A stretch of 64,000 nt of DNA from Neobacillus sp. YX16 (GCF_030123505.1 NZ_CP126115.1:5408001-5472000), one strand, 5' to 3'. Positions 21,065-30,208 are shown, numbered from the stretch's first letter. Notes: generated by a model not told the origin, from the letters alone. Program-made: numbers and translations.

Positions 21065-21311
21065 AATGTCACCCTTTCATTTCCTTTCGAAAATTTACTA
21101 AACATTCTTCCAAAATAATATTTATACTTATATTATATAGGCAAATGGCTAAAAAGTCTGTTTAATAACTCCATAAGCTAAAATTTTTTTATATTTTTTA
21201 AAAAAATTTTCATTTTTCTTCGTTTTATTTTACAATAACGCAAAGAAACGCTAGTTTTTGACAATTAAGGTAAAGATAGATTCATTTTTTCTAACAACAT
21301 GATCATAGAGG
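21065..21311 (-). promoter_or_regulatory. Upstream region of the DeoR gene
   Basis: No gene is supported here. The minus-strand promoter of deoR must lie in it. The stretch TTTTCATTTTTCTTCGTTTT at 21207-21226 resembles the sites in the other promoter regions of the locus and may mediate autoregulation. Confidence 0.4.
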
Positions 21312-21313
21312 AA

Positions 21314-21376
21314 AAAAATCCCCTCTGAAGTAACCATAGAAGACTTCGCTTCGTTGGTCTACTAAAGAGAGGATTA
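21314..21376 (-). terminator. Long imperfect terminator hairpin
   Basis: On the minus strand a CCTCT...AGAGG stem with inner AGTAGACCA/TGGTTACT pairing ends in seven T residues (21320-21314). It closes the long minus-strand operon after the TpiA-like gene. Confidence 0.75.
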
Positions 21377-21378
21377 AC

Positions 21379-22170
21379 TCATAAAATTGGACTGACATTA
21401 CTTGCTAGATGGGAGTCAAGTTGCTGAAGAATGACTTGAAAAGACTCAATATTCCAAGCAGCTCTGCCAATAAAGAGCCCATTCACATTTTCTAACTCGA
21501 TATAGTCAAGAAAATTATCATGATTCACACTGCCGCCGAATAAAATCGGGATCTCGCTGCCCACTTCTGCAAACAGCCCCTCCAACGTATTCCGAAGAAA
21601 GTCATGGATTTCGGCAACGTAGGAAGCATCCGCAGGAATTCCTTGTTCGCCAATTGCCCAGACAGGTTCATAGGCAATCAACACCTCTTTGGCCTGTTCC
21701 TCTGATAGATTCTGCAGGCAAACTTTTAGTTGTGCTGCCAATGTTTCTTTCGAAATCTGCTGTTTCTTCTGATCTATATTTTCGCCAATACAAACCAGTG
21801 GTTTAATAGAATAATTTAAAGCAGCATGCACTTTTTTATTAATCGCCTCATCATTTTCATTAAAATACTGCCTGCGTTCTGAATGGCCTAATTCAATCAT
21901 ATCAATGCCTATTTCAGCTAGCATTCGCGGAGAAATTTCACCCGTATACGGGCCGCTATCCTCCCAATGCATATTTTGTGCACCCAAATAAATATTGGCA
22001 GCCGTTGTTAATGGCTTAATGGGAACTAGGGACGTATGAGACGGAATAATAAATAGTTGCAGGTTCGAGGTAACCGCCTCAGAAATCTCTCTAAGACCCT
22101 TCGTGAATTGTATTCCTTCTTCAATTGTTTTTGTCATCTTCCAATTGGTGCCGATCCAAATCTTTTTCAT
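21379..22170 (-). CDS. TpiA-like isomerase, probably EryH/LerI-type (tetrulose phosphate)
   Basis: 263 aa TIM barrel of the triosephosphate isomerase family. Catalytic signs are IGTNWKM (Lys about residue 11), IELGHSERR (His near 100) and AYEPVWAIG (Glu near 171); the phosphate loop FGGSV is near 212. The N-terminal GTNWKMTKT resembles the GTSWKMNKT I recall from EryH of erythritol operons rather than the GNWKMN of glycolytic TpiA. The start is the ATG at 22170 behind AAGGAG. It closes an operon with DhaKL and a TIM isomerase. A second role as extra TpiA handling DHAP is possible. Confidence 0.82.
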   Translation of the reverse strand: MKKIWIGTNWKMTKTIEEGIQFTKGLREISEAVTSNLQLFIIPSHTSLVPIKPLTTAANIYLGAQNMHWEDSGPYTGEISPRMLAEIGIDMIELGHSERRQYFNENDEAINKKVHAALNYSIKPLVCIGENIDQKKQQISKETLAAQLKVCLQNLSEEQAKEVLIAYEPVWAIGEQGIPADASYVAEIHDFLRNTLEGLFAEVGSEIPILFGGSVNHDNFLDYIELENVNGLFIGRAAWNIESFQVILQQLDSHLASNVSPIL

Positions 22171-22202
22171 TTCAAAAATCTCCTTCACTCAGTCGACATC
22201 AA

Positions 22203-23102
22203 TTATCTACTCGCTACTAAGCTCAATGCCCTTTCTAAAATCGACCGCACCATTTTTTCGTTATCTTGGTAATTAACTTTATCGTTTCCTCTCACTTCCA
22301 CAGCAACACGTAAACCATGATCAGATTGGAGACTGAGTTCGTCCGCTTTTCGCAAAATATCACTAATTTTCTCAATCGTCAGGAAACCAGGTTCCCCGAT
22401 TGGCATATGAAAGTCCCCATATAATTCATTGTTTGGATCGACTACCGCATTGGAAAAATGAATTTGATGGATATGCGTTTTAGCTAGTTCTAACGCATCG
22501 GAAATGACTTCCTTATTTAATGCAGCATGTGCAGTATCAAACGCTAAGCCAATATTGCTGTACTTTTTCGCCACATTTGAAAGCAATTCGACGGTATCAT
22601 CCATCGGCCCAATCAAACGTTTTTTGTGAGCAAAACGATCAAGATGTTCAACCAAAACGTTCATATTATACTTACTTGCTTCTTCACAAATATCGCATAA
22701 GGCATCATAAAAGCCCTCCATCGCCTCTAGTCGACGTTCTGGACCTGGGTCTAGACCTGGGACAAACGCAATATTCTCCACTCCGCATTCAGCAGCCAAA
22801 TAAATATTTTCTTTGATCTGTCGAACGGATTCAGAGCGCAGCTGTGAATCTAAGGCTGACACATCAAGATTATTTTTATCTATTAAGAAGGTTAACCACT
22901 GTGTCAGTTGGAAGTTGTATTTTTCCTTTAATGACAAGATACCTCTGCGTTCTTGTTTATCATCAACACCAGCAATTTCAAATGAACGATAGAAACCCTC
23001 AGGAGCCATTTTCTCAAGTAAATTTCCTGTAAATCCTCTTTCATGTTTAACTGGAAAATAAATTTCTGGAACAAGAAGGGATGTAATAAAGTGTGTACTC
23101 AT
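22203..23102 (-). CDS. Sugar phosphate isomerase/epimerase (xylose isomerase-like TIM barrel)
   Basis: 299 aa AP-endonuclease-2-type TIM barrel. Metal and acid residues are suggested by VLVEHLDRF (Glu/His, about 155), GLAFDTAHAALN (Asp/His, about 193), IHQIHFSNAVVDP and the C-terminal VAVEVRGND. It is the intact relative of the pseudogene at 28321-29220. It lies 21 bp after the aldolase gene and 32 bp before the TpiA-like gene. Members interconvert ketoses and aldoses or epimerise ketoses, including tetruloses and apiose-like sugars; the exact reaction is unknown. Confidence 0.85.
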   Translation of the reverse strand: MSTHFITSLLVPEIYFPVKHERGFTGNLLEKMAPEGFYRSFEIAGVDDKQERRGILSLKEKYNFQLTQWLTFLIDKNNLDVSALDSQLRSESVRQIKENIYLAAECGVENIAFVPGLDPGPERRLEAMEGFYDALCDICEEASKYNMNVLVEHLDRFAHKKRLIGPMDDTVELLSNVAKKYSNIGLAFDTAHAALNKEVISDALELAKTHIHQIHFSNAVVDPNNELYGDFHMPIGEPGFLTIEKISDILRKADELSLQSDHGLRVAVEVRGNDKVNYQDNEKMVRSILERALSLVASR

Positions 23103-23123
23103 TTTATTTTTCTCCTTTACAAA

Positions 23124-23909
23124 TTAATGGAATGATTGAATCAATTCAAAGCTAGATTGATAGGTTTGGTACGCCTCTTCAGCAGTCCCGTTTTGATGAA
23201 TAATCCGATTTAACCCGGCCACTACACCAATTGGATTTTCATCTAATGTAATATTCCTGCCCACAGCCACACCCTTTGCCCCGACATCCATGCAGTGCTT
23301 CACATATTTAAAGTAGTCATGGATGTTATCCGTTTTCGGTCCCCCTAAGACCATGACGGGACGTTTTGCTGCTTCTATGATTCTTCTATCTTCTTGATCA
23401 CCAGTCAATCTGGTTTTAATAATATCCGCGCCCAGCTCTGTCCCAATCCGTGCCGCGGCCGCAATCGTTTCGATTTGATTCGATTCCGGTATTGTCACAT
23501 GGTAGCTATATGGCAGGGTTTCACACATATAAGGAACATTCCAGTGATCTGCTCCTTTAGCTAGATCCCAAGCCATTTTATGTGAGAGTACTTCATCATC
23601 AGCCCCGAGCTTTAATGCGTCTTTTACCGTAAGAAGATCTGTTGTTTGCGGAATTCGCGCGTCGAATACACTGGTGGAAAGATCAGCACGAACAACTAAT
23701 CCCACGTCCGTAAAGGCAGATGCATACATTTTTGCCATTCCATATGTAACAATCACAGCATCAAGTCCGTTCTCAATCAGTTGCGGCAATATAGCAATCG
23801 TTTGATCAATTCCCGCCGTTTTGGTAGAAAAGTAGTATCCATCCAACGCAAGCGTAATTGATTTTCCATCGTTTGAAAAAATTTGCGACATTCTTCTTGT
23901 CTTGGACAT
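23124..23909 (-). CDS. Class I (DhnA/LsrF-type) aldolase
   Basis: 261 aa with the chosen ATG at 23909 (GGAG six bases upstream); an upstream ATG at 23936 is possible but has a weaker site. It has the DhnA/DeoC fold, with TLALDGYYF at the first strand, GADIIKTRLTGD carrying a likely Schiff-base Lys (about residue 165), VLGGPK and AVGRNI phosphate-binding ends. The family cleaves or condenses fructose 1,6-bisphosphate, 2-amino-heptanoate or LsrF-type substrates. In this locus a condensation of DHAP with erythrose 4-phosphate is attractive, because GlpX could then act on the bisphosphate (inference). Confidence 0.82.
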   Translation of the reverse strand: MSKTRRMSQIFSNDGKSITLALDGYYFSTKTAGIDQTIAILPQLIENGLDAVIVTYGMAKMYASAFTDVGLVVRADLSTSVFDARIPQTTDLLTVKDALKLGADDEVLSHKMAWDLAKGADHWNVPYMCETLPYSYHVTIPESNQIETIAAAARIGTELGADIIKTRLTGDQEDRRIIEAAKRPVMVLGGPKTDNIHDYFKYVKHCMDVGAKGVAVGRNITLDENPIGVVAGLNRIIHQNGTAEEAYQTYQSSFELIQSFH

Positions 23910-23949
23910 ATCGGGCTCCATTTCTTTATTATTCATGAATACCTTGTAA

Positions 23950-23975
23950 AAAAGATCTCACGGTGGAGATCTTTT
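23950..23975 (-). terminator. Hairpin between the lyase and aldolase genes
   Basis: Perfect 10-bp arms AAAAGATCTC/GAGATCTTTT with a 6-base loop lie just before the aldolase start. The TTTT run follows on the minus strand, so it may terminate part of the transcripts or mark an RNA processing point. Confidence 0.6.
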
Positions 23976-23984
23976 CCCTTCATA

Positions 23985-24908
23985 TTATTTAACTGGCATA
24001 TTTTCTAACAAGTCAGCTTGAATCAGAATCTTTTTAAGCTCCTCAATCTTATGGGCACCTAATGAACGTGCTGGCGGCAGGACATGTGTTGAAATATCCA
24101 GCCCCCTCAATTTCATGGCTTCTTTTACCACACTAACAAACGGTGAATCTAGTTTGTACATTGTCGGCATAAGCGCCATCCGCTGATGAAGTGCTACAGC
24201 TTCATCAAAACGCTTCTCTTTAAATGCCTTGTATATACCAATTGCGAGTTCCGGAGCGAAATTAACAGAGGCACTGATCGCGCCATCCCCGCCAAGTGTC
24301 AAGGTTTGGAAAAAATGATCATCAAAACCGGAGAAGACAGAAAAATCTGGGTGTTTTCCTTTAACAGTTAAGATCATATCTCGAATATGCGCTACATTTT
24401 CAACCGTTTCTTTAATTCCGACGATATTATCGTGTGCATCAACTAATTTAAGGACGAATTCCGGATTCAAATCCTGCCCTGACATGGTAGGGAAATTGTA
24501 TAGTAAAATCGGTAAATGAACGGAGCTGGCAATTTCACTATAATGAGCAAATAAATTCTCCTCGGTCAAAGACCAATAATAGGGATTGATAATTACAACC
24601 GCATCTGCTCCTACTGATTCCGCATGCTGACTGAGCAGAATGACTTCACGCGTATTAGTGCTTCCTGTACCAATTAATACCGGGACCCTGCCGTTTACAT
24701 ATTCCGTTGTAAAGGATGCCACTTCCTTACGTTCCTCCACAGACATTTGCGAAAACTCGCCGCCTGTTCCAAGAAAGAACAATCCATCTACACCAGAATC
24801 AATTAAGAAATCAATAACACTTGCCATTCCCTTTTTATCAAGTCCACCTTGTTCGTCAAAAATGAGCGATACTGGGGGAATAACCCCGTGAAACTTTTTG
24901 CCTGCCAT
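23985..24908 (-). CDS. DapA-family lyase/synthase (class I aldolase superfamily)
   Basis: 307 aa, typical DapA/NanA-family length. The Schiff-base Lys is in IVGIKETVENV (about residue 165) and the Tyr in ILLYNFPTMSG (about 138). GTGGEF near 47 is the usual pyruvate carboxyl-binding loop, so a pyruvate-releasing or 2-keto-acid reaction is expected. The start chosen is the second of two adjacent ATGs, with AGGAGG seven bases upstream (24911 is the other). It overlaps no gene but lies 37 bp after the DhaL stop. It is not biosynthetic dapA by context; it may be a sugar-acid aldolase or dehydratase. Confidence 0.85.
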   Translation of the reverse strand: MAGKKFHGVIPPVSLIFDEQGGLDKKGMASVIDFLIDSGVDGLFFLGTGGEFSQMSVEERKEVASFTTEYVNGRVPVLIGTGSTNTREVILLSQHAESVGADAVVIINPYYWSLTEENLFAHYSEIASSVHLPILLYNFPTMSGQDLNPEFVLKLVDAHDNIVGIKETVENVAHIRDMILTVKGKHPDFSVFSGFDDHFFQTLTLGGDGAISASVNFAPELAIGIYKAFKEKRFDEAVALHQRMALMPTMYKLDSPFVSVVKEAMKLRGLDISTHVLPPARSLGAHKIEELKKILIQADLLENMPVK

Positions 24909-24945
24909 CATATTTCCTCCTATTCCTTTGGGCGTTTTAAAACTT

Positions 24946-25614
24946 TTATTGTTGAGCAGAGGCTTTTTCAACCCACTCTCTCATCGATTTAAACATAATC
25001 CAGACAGTAGTTGCCCCTGCATCTTGGTGGCCAATTGCCCGTTCACCAAGTGATTTCGCTCTTCCAAACTTTGCAACATATTCCTTCGATTTTTCAACTC
25101 CATCGGCTGCACATTTCTCAGCAACTATAAGCCCTTCTAGTAAACTATGATTTGCTTCGACACTTTGTTTAATCCCAAAGGCAGCAGGCTCAAGTGCGTC
25201 AATCATCGTTTTATCTCCTAATTCAGCCTTCCCGCGTTCCTTGATGGATTTTACCGACCCTTCAAGAATTTGCGCTAAAACTGGCAAAGTCAATTCCTCC
25301 TGAGCTTCAAGGCACTTCACTCCGCCGGTAAACAAGGTGCCAAAAATAACTCCGGACGCTCCGCCCATGTTCGCAATCATCGACATGCCAATCGTTTTAA
25401 AAACATCATTGATGGTTGTAAACTCTTTTTGTTTTAAATTTTCTTCTGCTTTTGTAAAACCAACAGACATGCCAATACCGTGATCTCCATCACCGATAGC
25501 GCTATCAATTTTTGTTAAAAACGGCTTGTTTTCACGGACTTGATCTCCTACATACAGAAACATTTCCTTTACTTGTGAGGCATTCAACTTAACAGCCTGG
25601 ATACTATTTTGCAT
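24946..25614 (-). CDS. dhaL: DhaL-type kinase nucleotide-binding subunit
   Basis: 222 aa. The Mg-nucleotide motif DSAIGDGDHGIGMSVGF lies near residue 40, NMGGASGVIFGTLF near 80 and GRAKSLGERAIGHQDAGA near 187. It overlaps the dhaK end by 11 bp. No dhaM (PTS phosphoryl donor) is nearby, so the pair probably uses ATP directly, as in the erythrulose kinases of this superfamily (established for mycobacterial homologues; inference here). Its partner binds the substrate. Confidence 0.92.
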   Translation of the reverse strand: MQNSIQAVKLNASQVKEMFLYVGDQVRENKPFLTKIDSAIGDGDHGIGMSVGFTKAEENLKQKEFTTINDVFKTIGMSMIANMGGASGVIFGTLFTGGVKCLEAQEELTLPVLAQILEGSVKSIKERGKAELGDKTMIDALEPAAFGIKQSVEANHSLLEGLIVAEKCAADGVEKSKEYVAKFGRAKSLGERAIGHQDAGATTVWIMFKSMREWVEKASAQQ

Positions 25615-26635
25615 ATACGTTCCCTCCGATGCTTGTATGTGTCAAACCTTTTTTGTAATACGGTGAGTCTGCTGGTGCATTATATAAATCTTTTAATTGA
25701 TCATCTAATTTCAATAAGGTAATGGAGAGTCCAGCCATTTCCTGTGTCGTGCAATAGCTGTTAACATCCATGTCATATGCTGTAATCTCTTTATCTTCCA
25801 AAATTTGCGCCACTCTGCGGTTTACAATTAATAGTTCCATTAAAGTTGTCGATCCAAGGCCATTTACCAATACAGCCACTTCATCGCCTGCCTCAATATT
25901 GCTTTCCGCTAACAACTTATCCATCAACTTATCTGTTAACGCGTCAGCAGACATCATTTTTGTCCGTTCCATCCCTGGTTCCCCGTGGATGCCCATGCCA
26001 ATCTCAATTTCATCATCACTAAGTGTGTACGGCGGCTCGACTGCACCAGGAATAGATCCCGGAGCTAAGGCAACACCAATGGAGAAGGTATGATCATTTG
26101 CTTTTTGAGCTACTTGGGTGACTTCTTCTAAAGATAATCCTTTTTCTGCTGCTGCACCGGCAATCTTAACAACGAAAACATCTCCGGCAATTCCTCTGCG
26201 ATCTCCTTTTCGTTCAACAGGAGCAGATGCAACGTCATCTGTAACAAGTACTGTTTTCGTCTGAATATCTTCCATTTCTAATAATTCTTCTGCCATGCCG
26301 AAATTTAAAACATCACCGCTATAATTTCCGTAGATAAATAGAACGCCTTTTCCAGAATCAACTGCTTTTGCCACTTCAAACACATTGGTTGGCGGTGGTG
26401 CTGCAAAGACATTTCCAAGTGTGACGCCATCCGCTAGTCCTTCTCCAATTAACCCCAAGAACAACGGTTCATGGCCGCTGCCACCACCTGTAACCACTGC
26501 CACTTTATCTTTAAGATTTCGGCGAATGACTCCGTTTACATTTTCAACTTTTTGATATGTACTCTTATAAGCTGCCAAAAACCCCTCAATTGTTTCTTCT
26601 ACTACGCGTTCGGGTTGGTTAATAATTTTCTTCAA
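25604..26635 (-). CDS. dhaK: DhaK-type dihydroxyacetone/tetrulose kinase substrate subunit
   Basis: 343 aa. Substrate-binding residues sit in VVTGGGSGHEP (about residue 50) and in the GMGIHGEPGMER stretch, where the His (about residue 217) forms the hemiaminal with the keto-sugar. The GNYSGDVLNF segment is the usual DhaK active-site block. It has its own promoter (26705-26733). With DhaL it phosphorylates dihydroxyacetone or a homologous keto-tetrose; the neighbouring TpiA-like and RpiB-like isomerases favour a tetrulose. Confidence 0.93.
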   Translation of the reverse strand: MKKIINQPERVVEETIEGFLAAYKSTYQKVENVNGVIRRNLKDKVAVVTGGGSGHEPLFLGLIGEGLADGVTLGNVFAAPPPTNVFEVAKAVDSGKGVLFIYGNYSGDVLNFGMAEELLEMEDIQTKTVLVTDDVASAPVERKGDRRGIAGDVFVVKIAGAAAEKGLSLEEVTQVAQKANDHTFSIGVALAPGSIPGAVEPPYTLSDDEIEIGMGIHGEPGMERTKMMSADALTDKLMDKLLAESNIEAGDEVAVLVNGLGSTTLMELLIVNRRVAQILEDKEITAYDMDVNSYCTTQEMAGLSITLLKLDDQLKDLYNAPADSPYYKKGLTHTSIGGNVYAK

Positions 26636-26671
26636 ACTAAACTCCCCTTTCTATTAAAAAACAAAAATTAT

Positions 26672-26733
26672 ATTTTCGTTTTTTTGTGTTTGTTGTTATT
26701 TACTATCATAACCTTCATGTTTTATTGTGTCAA
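26672..26733 (-). promoter_or_regulatory. dhaK promoter with candidate DeoR operator
   Basis: A strong minus-strand promoter: TTGACA (26733-26728), a 17-bp spacer, then TATGAT (26710-26705). Directly downstream is an AAACGAAAAT element (26685-26672 region), similar to the sites in the divergent region at 30185-30370. A protein bound there would block initiation or early elongation. Confidence 0.7.
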
Positions 26734-26797
26734 TTTTCATTTTATTTTTAATTGATGAAGTTTTCTGACCCAATTCGACAAAAAACCACATTTCTAT

Positions 26798-26836
26798 AAA
26801 AAAAATAAGAGGACTACGATTAGCAGCCCCCTTATT
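26798..26836 (-). terminator. Terminator of the MFS gene
   Basis: An AATAAGGGG...CCTCTTATT stem on the minus strand followed by eight T residues, 12 bp after the stop codon. It separates the MFS transcript from dhaK, which then restarts from its own promoter. Confidence 0.8.
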
Positions 26837-26847
26837 CATTTGACTCA

Positions 26848-28170
26848 TTATGCTGCTTCAGCAGGCTTAATCGGTTCCTTTACAACAAACCAATAGAAGA
26901 AGGCTGCAAATCCAGCGATGATCCCGCCAGAAATAAATGCCACAGAATAAGAACCTGTTGTATCCAAAATGATACCTGTTACTAATGGTGCAAATGCACC
27001 TCCGAAGTAACCGCCGAAGTTTTGGATCGCTCCGACAGAACCAACCATTGCTGGTGGTGCAACGTCCCCAGATAGCGCCCAAGCGCTGCCTGTAATCGCT
27101 GAAATAACACAAAGAGCTAAAGTCATCACTGTAATAGTAATTCCTAATCCATCTACAAATGGAATCATAATAACGAAAGCTGCTGCTAGAAGGGCACTAA
27201 CCGCAATCAAACCGCGTTTTGCGTTAATCGGAGAACAAATTTTCTTATCCGCTAACACCTTCGTAATGTAACCTCCGCCTAAGTTACCGACAATTCCGCC
27301 AAAGTAAGGAATTGCCGCATAAATACCAAGTTCTTTAAAAGTAATATCTTGTGTGTTTAATAGATATAGTGGTAAGAATGTAAGGAAAATATTCCAAATC
27401 CAAATTGTACAGAAGAAACCGCCGATCATTCCCCATACGCTTCTATACTTAAATAACTCTCTCCATTTAATATTGGCAGATTCAACTGTATCGGTGCTCG
27501 CACCGCCTTCAGCCTTAATATAGTCATATTCTTCTTTCGAAAGCATTTTACTTTTATCAGGAGTTTTATAGAATTTCATAAATAAAAGGGCAAAGATAAT
27601 ACCAATAGCACCAGTAATGAAGAATAGAGCACGCCAGCCAAATGCAACCTGAATCGCAACTAGAATAGGCGGTGCAATTGCAGGACCAATTTTAGATGAT
27701 GCATCCCAAAACCCAGTCGCTAATCCTCTTTCACTCTTAGGGAACCATTGGGCAGTAATCTTGGCATTAGAAGGCATACATGGTGCTTCCCCTACTCCAA
27801 GTAAGAATCTGGCTCCAACTAAAGTGAGCATCTTGTTACATGCACCTGTCATAGCAGTTGCAATACTCCACCAAAGAACAGCAATTGAATAAATTCGCTT
27901 CGCACCAAATTTATCAATCAACCAACCGGAAGGAAGCTGCATCATTGCATAAGTCCAAGAGAAAATAGTACCTAATAGACCGATATGGGTCATATTTAAA
28001 TCCAATTCCTTCATCATAGCTGGGGCTGCAATGGCAAGGTTTGTTCTATCAAGGTAGTTGATAATCCCGCCGATCAACAGCCAAATAACAACGGTCCAAC
28101 GGAAATTCTTTTTTGTTTTCCCCCCAGCCTCTATGGGGAAATCTGTCTGAAGCGCTTGACCTGTTTTCAT
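26848..28170 (-). CDS. MFS transporter, anion:cation symporter (hexuronate/phthalate-like) family
   Basis: 440 aa with twelve predicted helices. It has the first-helix motif INYLDRTNLAIAAPAM (residues 37-52) that marks the ACS family, the loop GWLIDKFGAKR near 85, and GVGEAPCMPSNAK near 130. Members import hexuronates, tetronates or other sugar acids by proton symport. The start is the ATG at 28170 behind AGGAGG. It is preceded by a cre box and lies in the carbohydrate locus, so it is the probable importer for the whole pathway. Confidence 0.9.
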   Translation of the reverse strand: MKTGQALQTDFPIEAGGKTKKNFRWTVVIWLLIGGIINYLDRTNLAIAAPAMMKELDLNMTHIGLLGTIFSWTYAMMQLPSGWLIDKFGAKRIYSIAVLWWSIATAMTGACNKMLTLVGARFLLGVGEAPCMPSNAKITAQWFPKSERGLATGFWDASSKIGPAIAPPILVAIQVAFGWRALFFITGAIGIIFALLFMKFYKTPDKSKMLSKEEYDYIKAEGGASTDTVESANIKWRELFKYRSVWGMIGGFFCTIWIWNIFLTFLPLYLLNTQDITFKELGIYAAIPYFGGIVGNLGGGYITKVLADKKICSPINAKRGLIAVSALLAAAFVIMIPFVDGLGITITVMTLALCVISAITGSAWALSGDVAPPAMVGSVGAIQNFGGYFGGAFAPLVTGIILDTTGSYSVAFISGGIIAGFAAFFYWFVVKEPIKPAEAA

Positions 28171-28214
28171 GTAAAATCCTCCTCTAACAATCTTTTTGTT
28201 TTTATACATTTTCT

Positions 28215-28230
28215 CAGATAGCGCTTTCAC
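28215..28230 (-). promoter_or_regulatory. CcpA cre box upstream of the MFS gene
   Basis: Minus-strand TGAAAGCGCTATC (28229-28217) matches the cre core at every position; only the last outer positions deviate. It lies about 45 bp before the MFS start, where bound CcpA would act as roadblock for glucose repression. Confidence 0.65.
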
Positions 28231-28320
28231 AGATGGTTAAAAAATCTATCCTGGTCTTACGCAGTAAAGGATCGTTGATAGTCGAGTCCGTTCTGCTGCC
28301 AAGGATATACTTGCCCTAGG

Positions 28321-29220
28321 TTATTTACTTCCGACTAGGTTCATCGCACTTTCTAATGCAGCCCTAATCGTTCTTTCATTCGCAAAATAATCATTCTTGT
28401 CTTTTCCCTGAACTTCGATTGCAACAGGTAAGCCTATTTCCGATTGAATCCCAAGCTCATTAGCTTTTTGCAAAATTTGGGACATCTTTTCAATCGTTAG
28501 AAAGCCTGGTTCACCAATTGGCATATGATTATCTCCATACAAAGGGCTCTCGGGATCTAGGACAACATTTGCAAAATGCAGACGGTCCATTGTGGATTTT
28601 GCTAATTCTAATGAAGTAAAAATATCTTCACCATTCAGGGAAACATGTGCTGTATCAAAGACGAGACCAACATTCGGATATTTCTCTTTAACCTTCGAAA
28701 TAATTGGAACCGCTTCACTTGTTAGACCTAATACTCTCTTTTTATGCACCTCTCGATCCATTGCCTCAATCGATAGATGCATATTAAATGTGGCGGCTTC
28801 CTAACAGATTTCACAAAGACTTTCATAAAATGCTTCAAGCCCTTGCTTACGTAAAGAGATACCTGGATCAGGGCCAGGAACAAACCCAACGGTAGACACG
28901 CCGCACTCTGCGGCTAAATATAGGCTTTCTTTAACCTGTTTAACGGGTCTCTCTCTTAAACTAGCATCAATCGCAGAAACATTTAGCTCCGTCTTATACG
29001 TTAAAAATGTTAACCACTGGAAGATTGATAAGTTATTTTGTACCTTTGCTTGTAAAATTCTTTTTCGATCTTCCTGATCATAACCATCGCCAATTTCAAA
29101 CGAACGATAAAAACCTTGTTACCCCAAATTTTCTACTATACTCGCAGCAAATCCCTTTTCATCTTTTACAGGAAAAAACACTTCAGTGACGAGCAAGGAT
29201 GGAATAATTCGGTTACTCAC
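28321..29220 (-). pseudogene. TIM-barrel sugar isomerase broken by two in-frame stops
   Basis: A 300-codon frame begins with GTG at 29220 (overlapping the TAG of the previous gene) and continues to 28321, but it holds a TAA at 29121-29119 and a TAG at 28803-28801. Translated through the stops it is collinear with the intact isomerase at 22203-23102: SLLVTEVFFPVK, GFYRSFEIG, YLAAECGV, FVPGPDPG, FDTAH and IGEPGFLTIEKM. The TAG stands at the position of Glu in CDICEEA of the paralogue. Only the C-terminal 153 residues could restart, without most of the barrel. There are no frameshifts, so decay appears recent. Confidence 0.88.
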
Positions 29221-30047
29221 TAGATTTTCACCCCATTGACAATTGGCTTTAATTTTTCATCTACATATTTACTAATATCATAGATACATTGATCGGCATT
29301 CGTTTTTGTTTCTTCTGTTTCTTCCTCGACCATAATCCATCCATCATATCCATAATCAACTAACGCTTGCACAATGGCAGGGAAATCAATATCGCCATAG
29401 CCCATTTTCATCCACTCAAAACCTTTCGAGCAATCTTTAAAATGAACATGTTTGATAATTGGTAAGTTGTTTTTAACCACTTCGACTGGATCCATTCCAC
29501 CAGCCGCAATGTGGCCAACATCAGGTGTATAAGCTACATATCTAGTATCTAATTCTTCAAAAAGAAGTTTGTAATCGCTTTCTATTCTAAAATAAGAAGT
29601 TGCTGGAGAATGTGGATGGAATACAGCTATGACGCCATTTTCGACCGCACGTTTACTTACAGCATTCACGCAGCTAATAATCTCTCTTTGTCTTTTTACT
29701 AAATTGTCTCGATTAGGACCTACTCGTGCTGGTAAATTTAACTTTGCATTCGGGAAGTGCTTTAAATAGTTAATATAATAATCTGCCCGTTGCTTTTCTT
29801 CTTCCGATTCGGTATCACTTTCCCAGCTGAATGGCAGTGTGATTGCTGCTAGCTCAAGATCCAAACTATCAAGCTTTTCTTTTAGTTTTTCAGGTGCTTC
29901 ATTGTATTTCCCCAATAATGCATACTGAACGTCAATCCCCTTGAATCCAGCTTTCTTAACCGTATCGATCATATGATCTAAGCAGTCTACCTTCTCATCA
30001 TAATCGAGTACCCATGTTGAACCGTGACAACCAAACTTAATCGTCAT
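29220..30047 (-). CDS. IolE/Hyi-like TIM-barrel sugar isomerase/epimerase
   Basis: 275 aa AP-endonuclease-2-type barrel. Likely metal ligands are in VIAVFHPHSP (His, about 143), YTPDVGHIAAGG (Asp/His, about 180), IKHVHFKD near 205 and the C-terminal GWIMVEEE. It is not closely similar to the other isomerase of the locus. It is the first gene after a TTGACA promoter at 30166 and has the ATG start behind GGGG-type purines. It probably acts on the imported sugar or its keto form before phosphorylation. Confidence 0.85.
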   Translation of the reverse strand: MTIKFGCHGSTWVLDYDEKVDCLDHMIDTVKKAGFKGIDVQYALLGKYNEAPEKLKEKLDSLDLELAAITLPFSWESDTESEEEKQRADYYINYLKHFPNAKLNLPARVGPNRDNLVKRQREIISCVNAVSKRAVENGVIAVFHPHSPATSYFRIESDYKLLFEELDTRYVAYTPDVGHIAAGGMDPVEVVKNNLPIIKHVHFKDCSKGFEWMKMGYGDIDFPAIVQALVDYGYDGWIMVEEETEETKTNADQCIYDISKYVDEKLKPIVNGVKI

Positions 30048-30138
30048 TTGCGTATTCCCCCTTTTTTACCTATGGAAGTTTTCATTCCTTAGTAGATGTT
30101 TGCAAATACTAAGCAAACAAGTTGTTCCTCTATTTAGA

Positions 30139-30208
30139 ATATTATCATTTGTTTTTGTTTTGTCAATTACTTTTGATAAAAATATTTTCATTTGAAAACA
30201 AACGAAAA
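30139..30208 (-). promoter_or_regulatory. Leftward promoter and palindromic operator
   Basis: On the minus strand TTGACA (30166-30161), 16 bp, then TAATAT (30144-30139). Upstream lies the inverted repeat TTTTCATTTG-AAAA-CAAACGAAAA (30185-30208), the clearest example of the recurring TTTTCRTTTG site. The rest of the 365-bp divergent gap (30048-30412) contains no gene. Confidence 0.65.

Noticed and set aside
24946..26635. PTS-dependent dihydroxyacetone kinase
   Set aside because: No dhaM-type phosphoryl donor is present in the locus; an ATP-dependent kinase is more likely, though dhaM elsewhere cannot be excluded.
28801..28803. TAG read as an amino acid (suppression or pyrrolysine)
   Set aside because: A second stop of a different type (TAA) interrupts the same frame and an intact paralogue exists, so decay is simpler.
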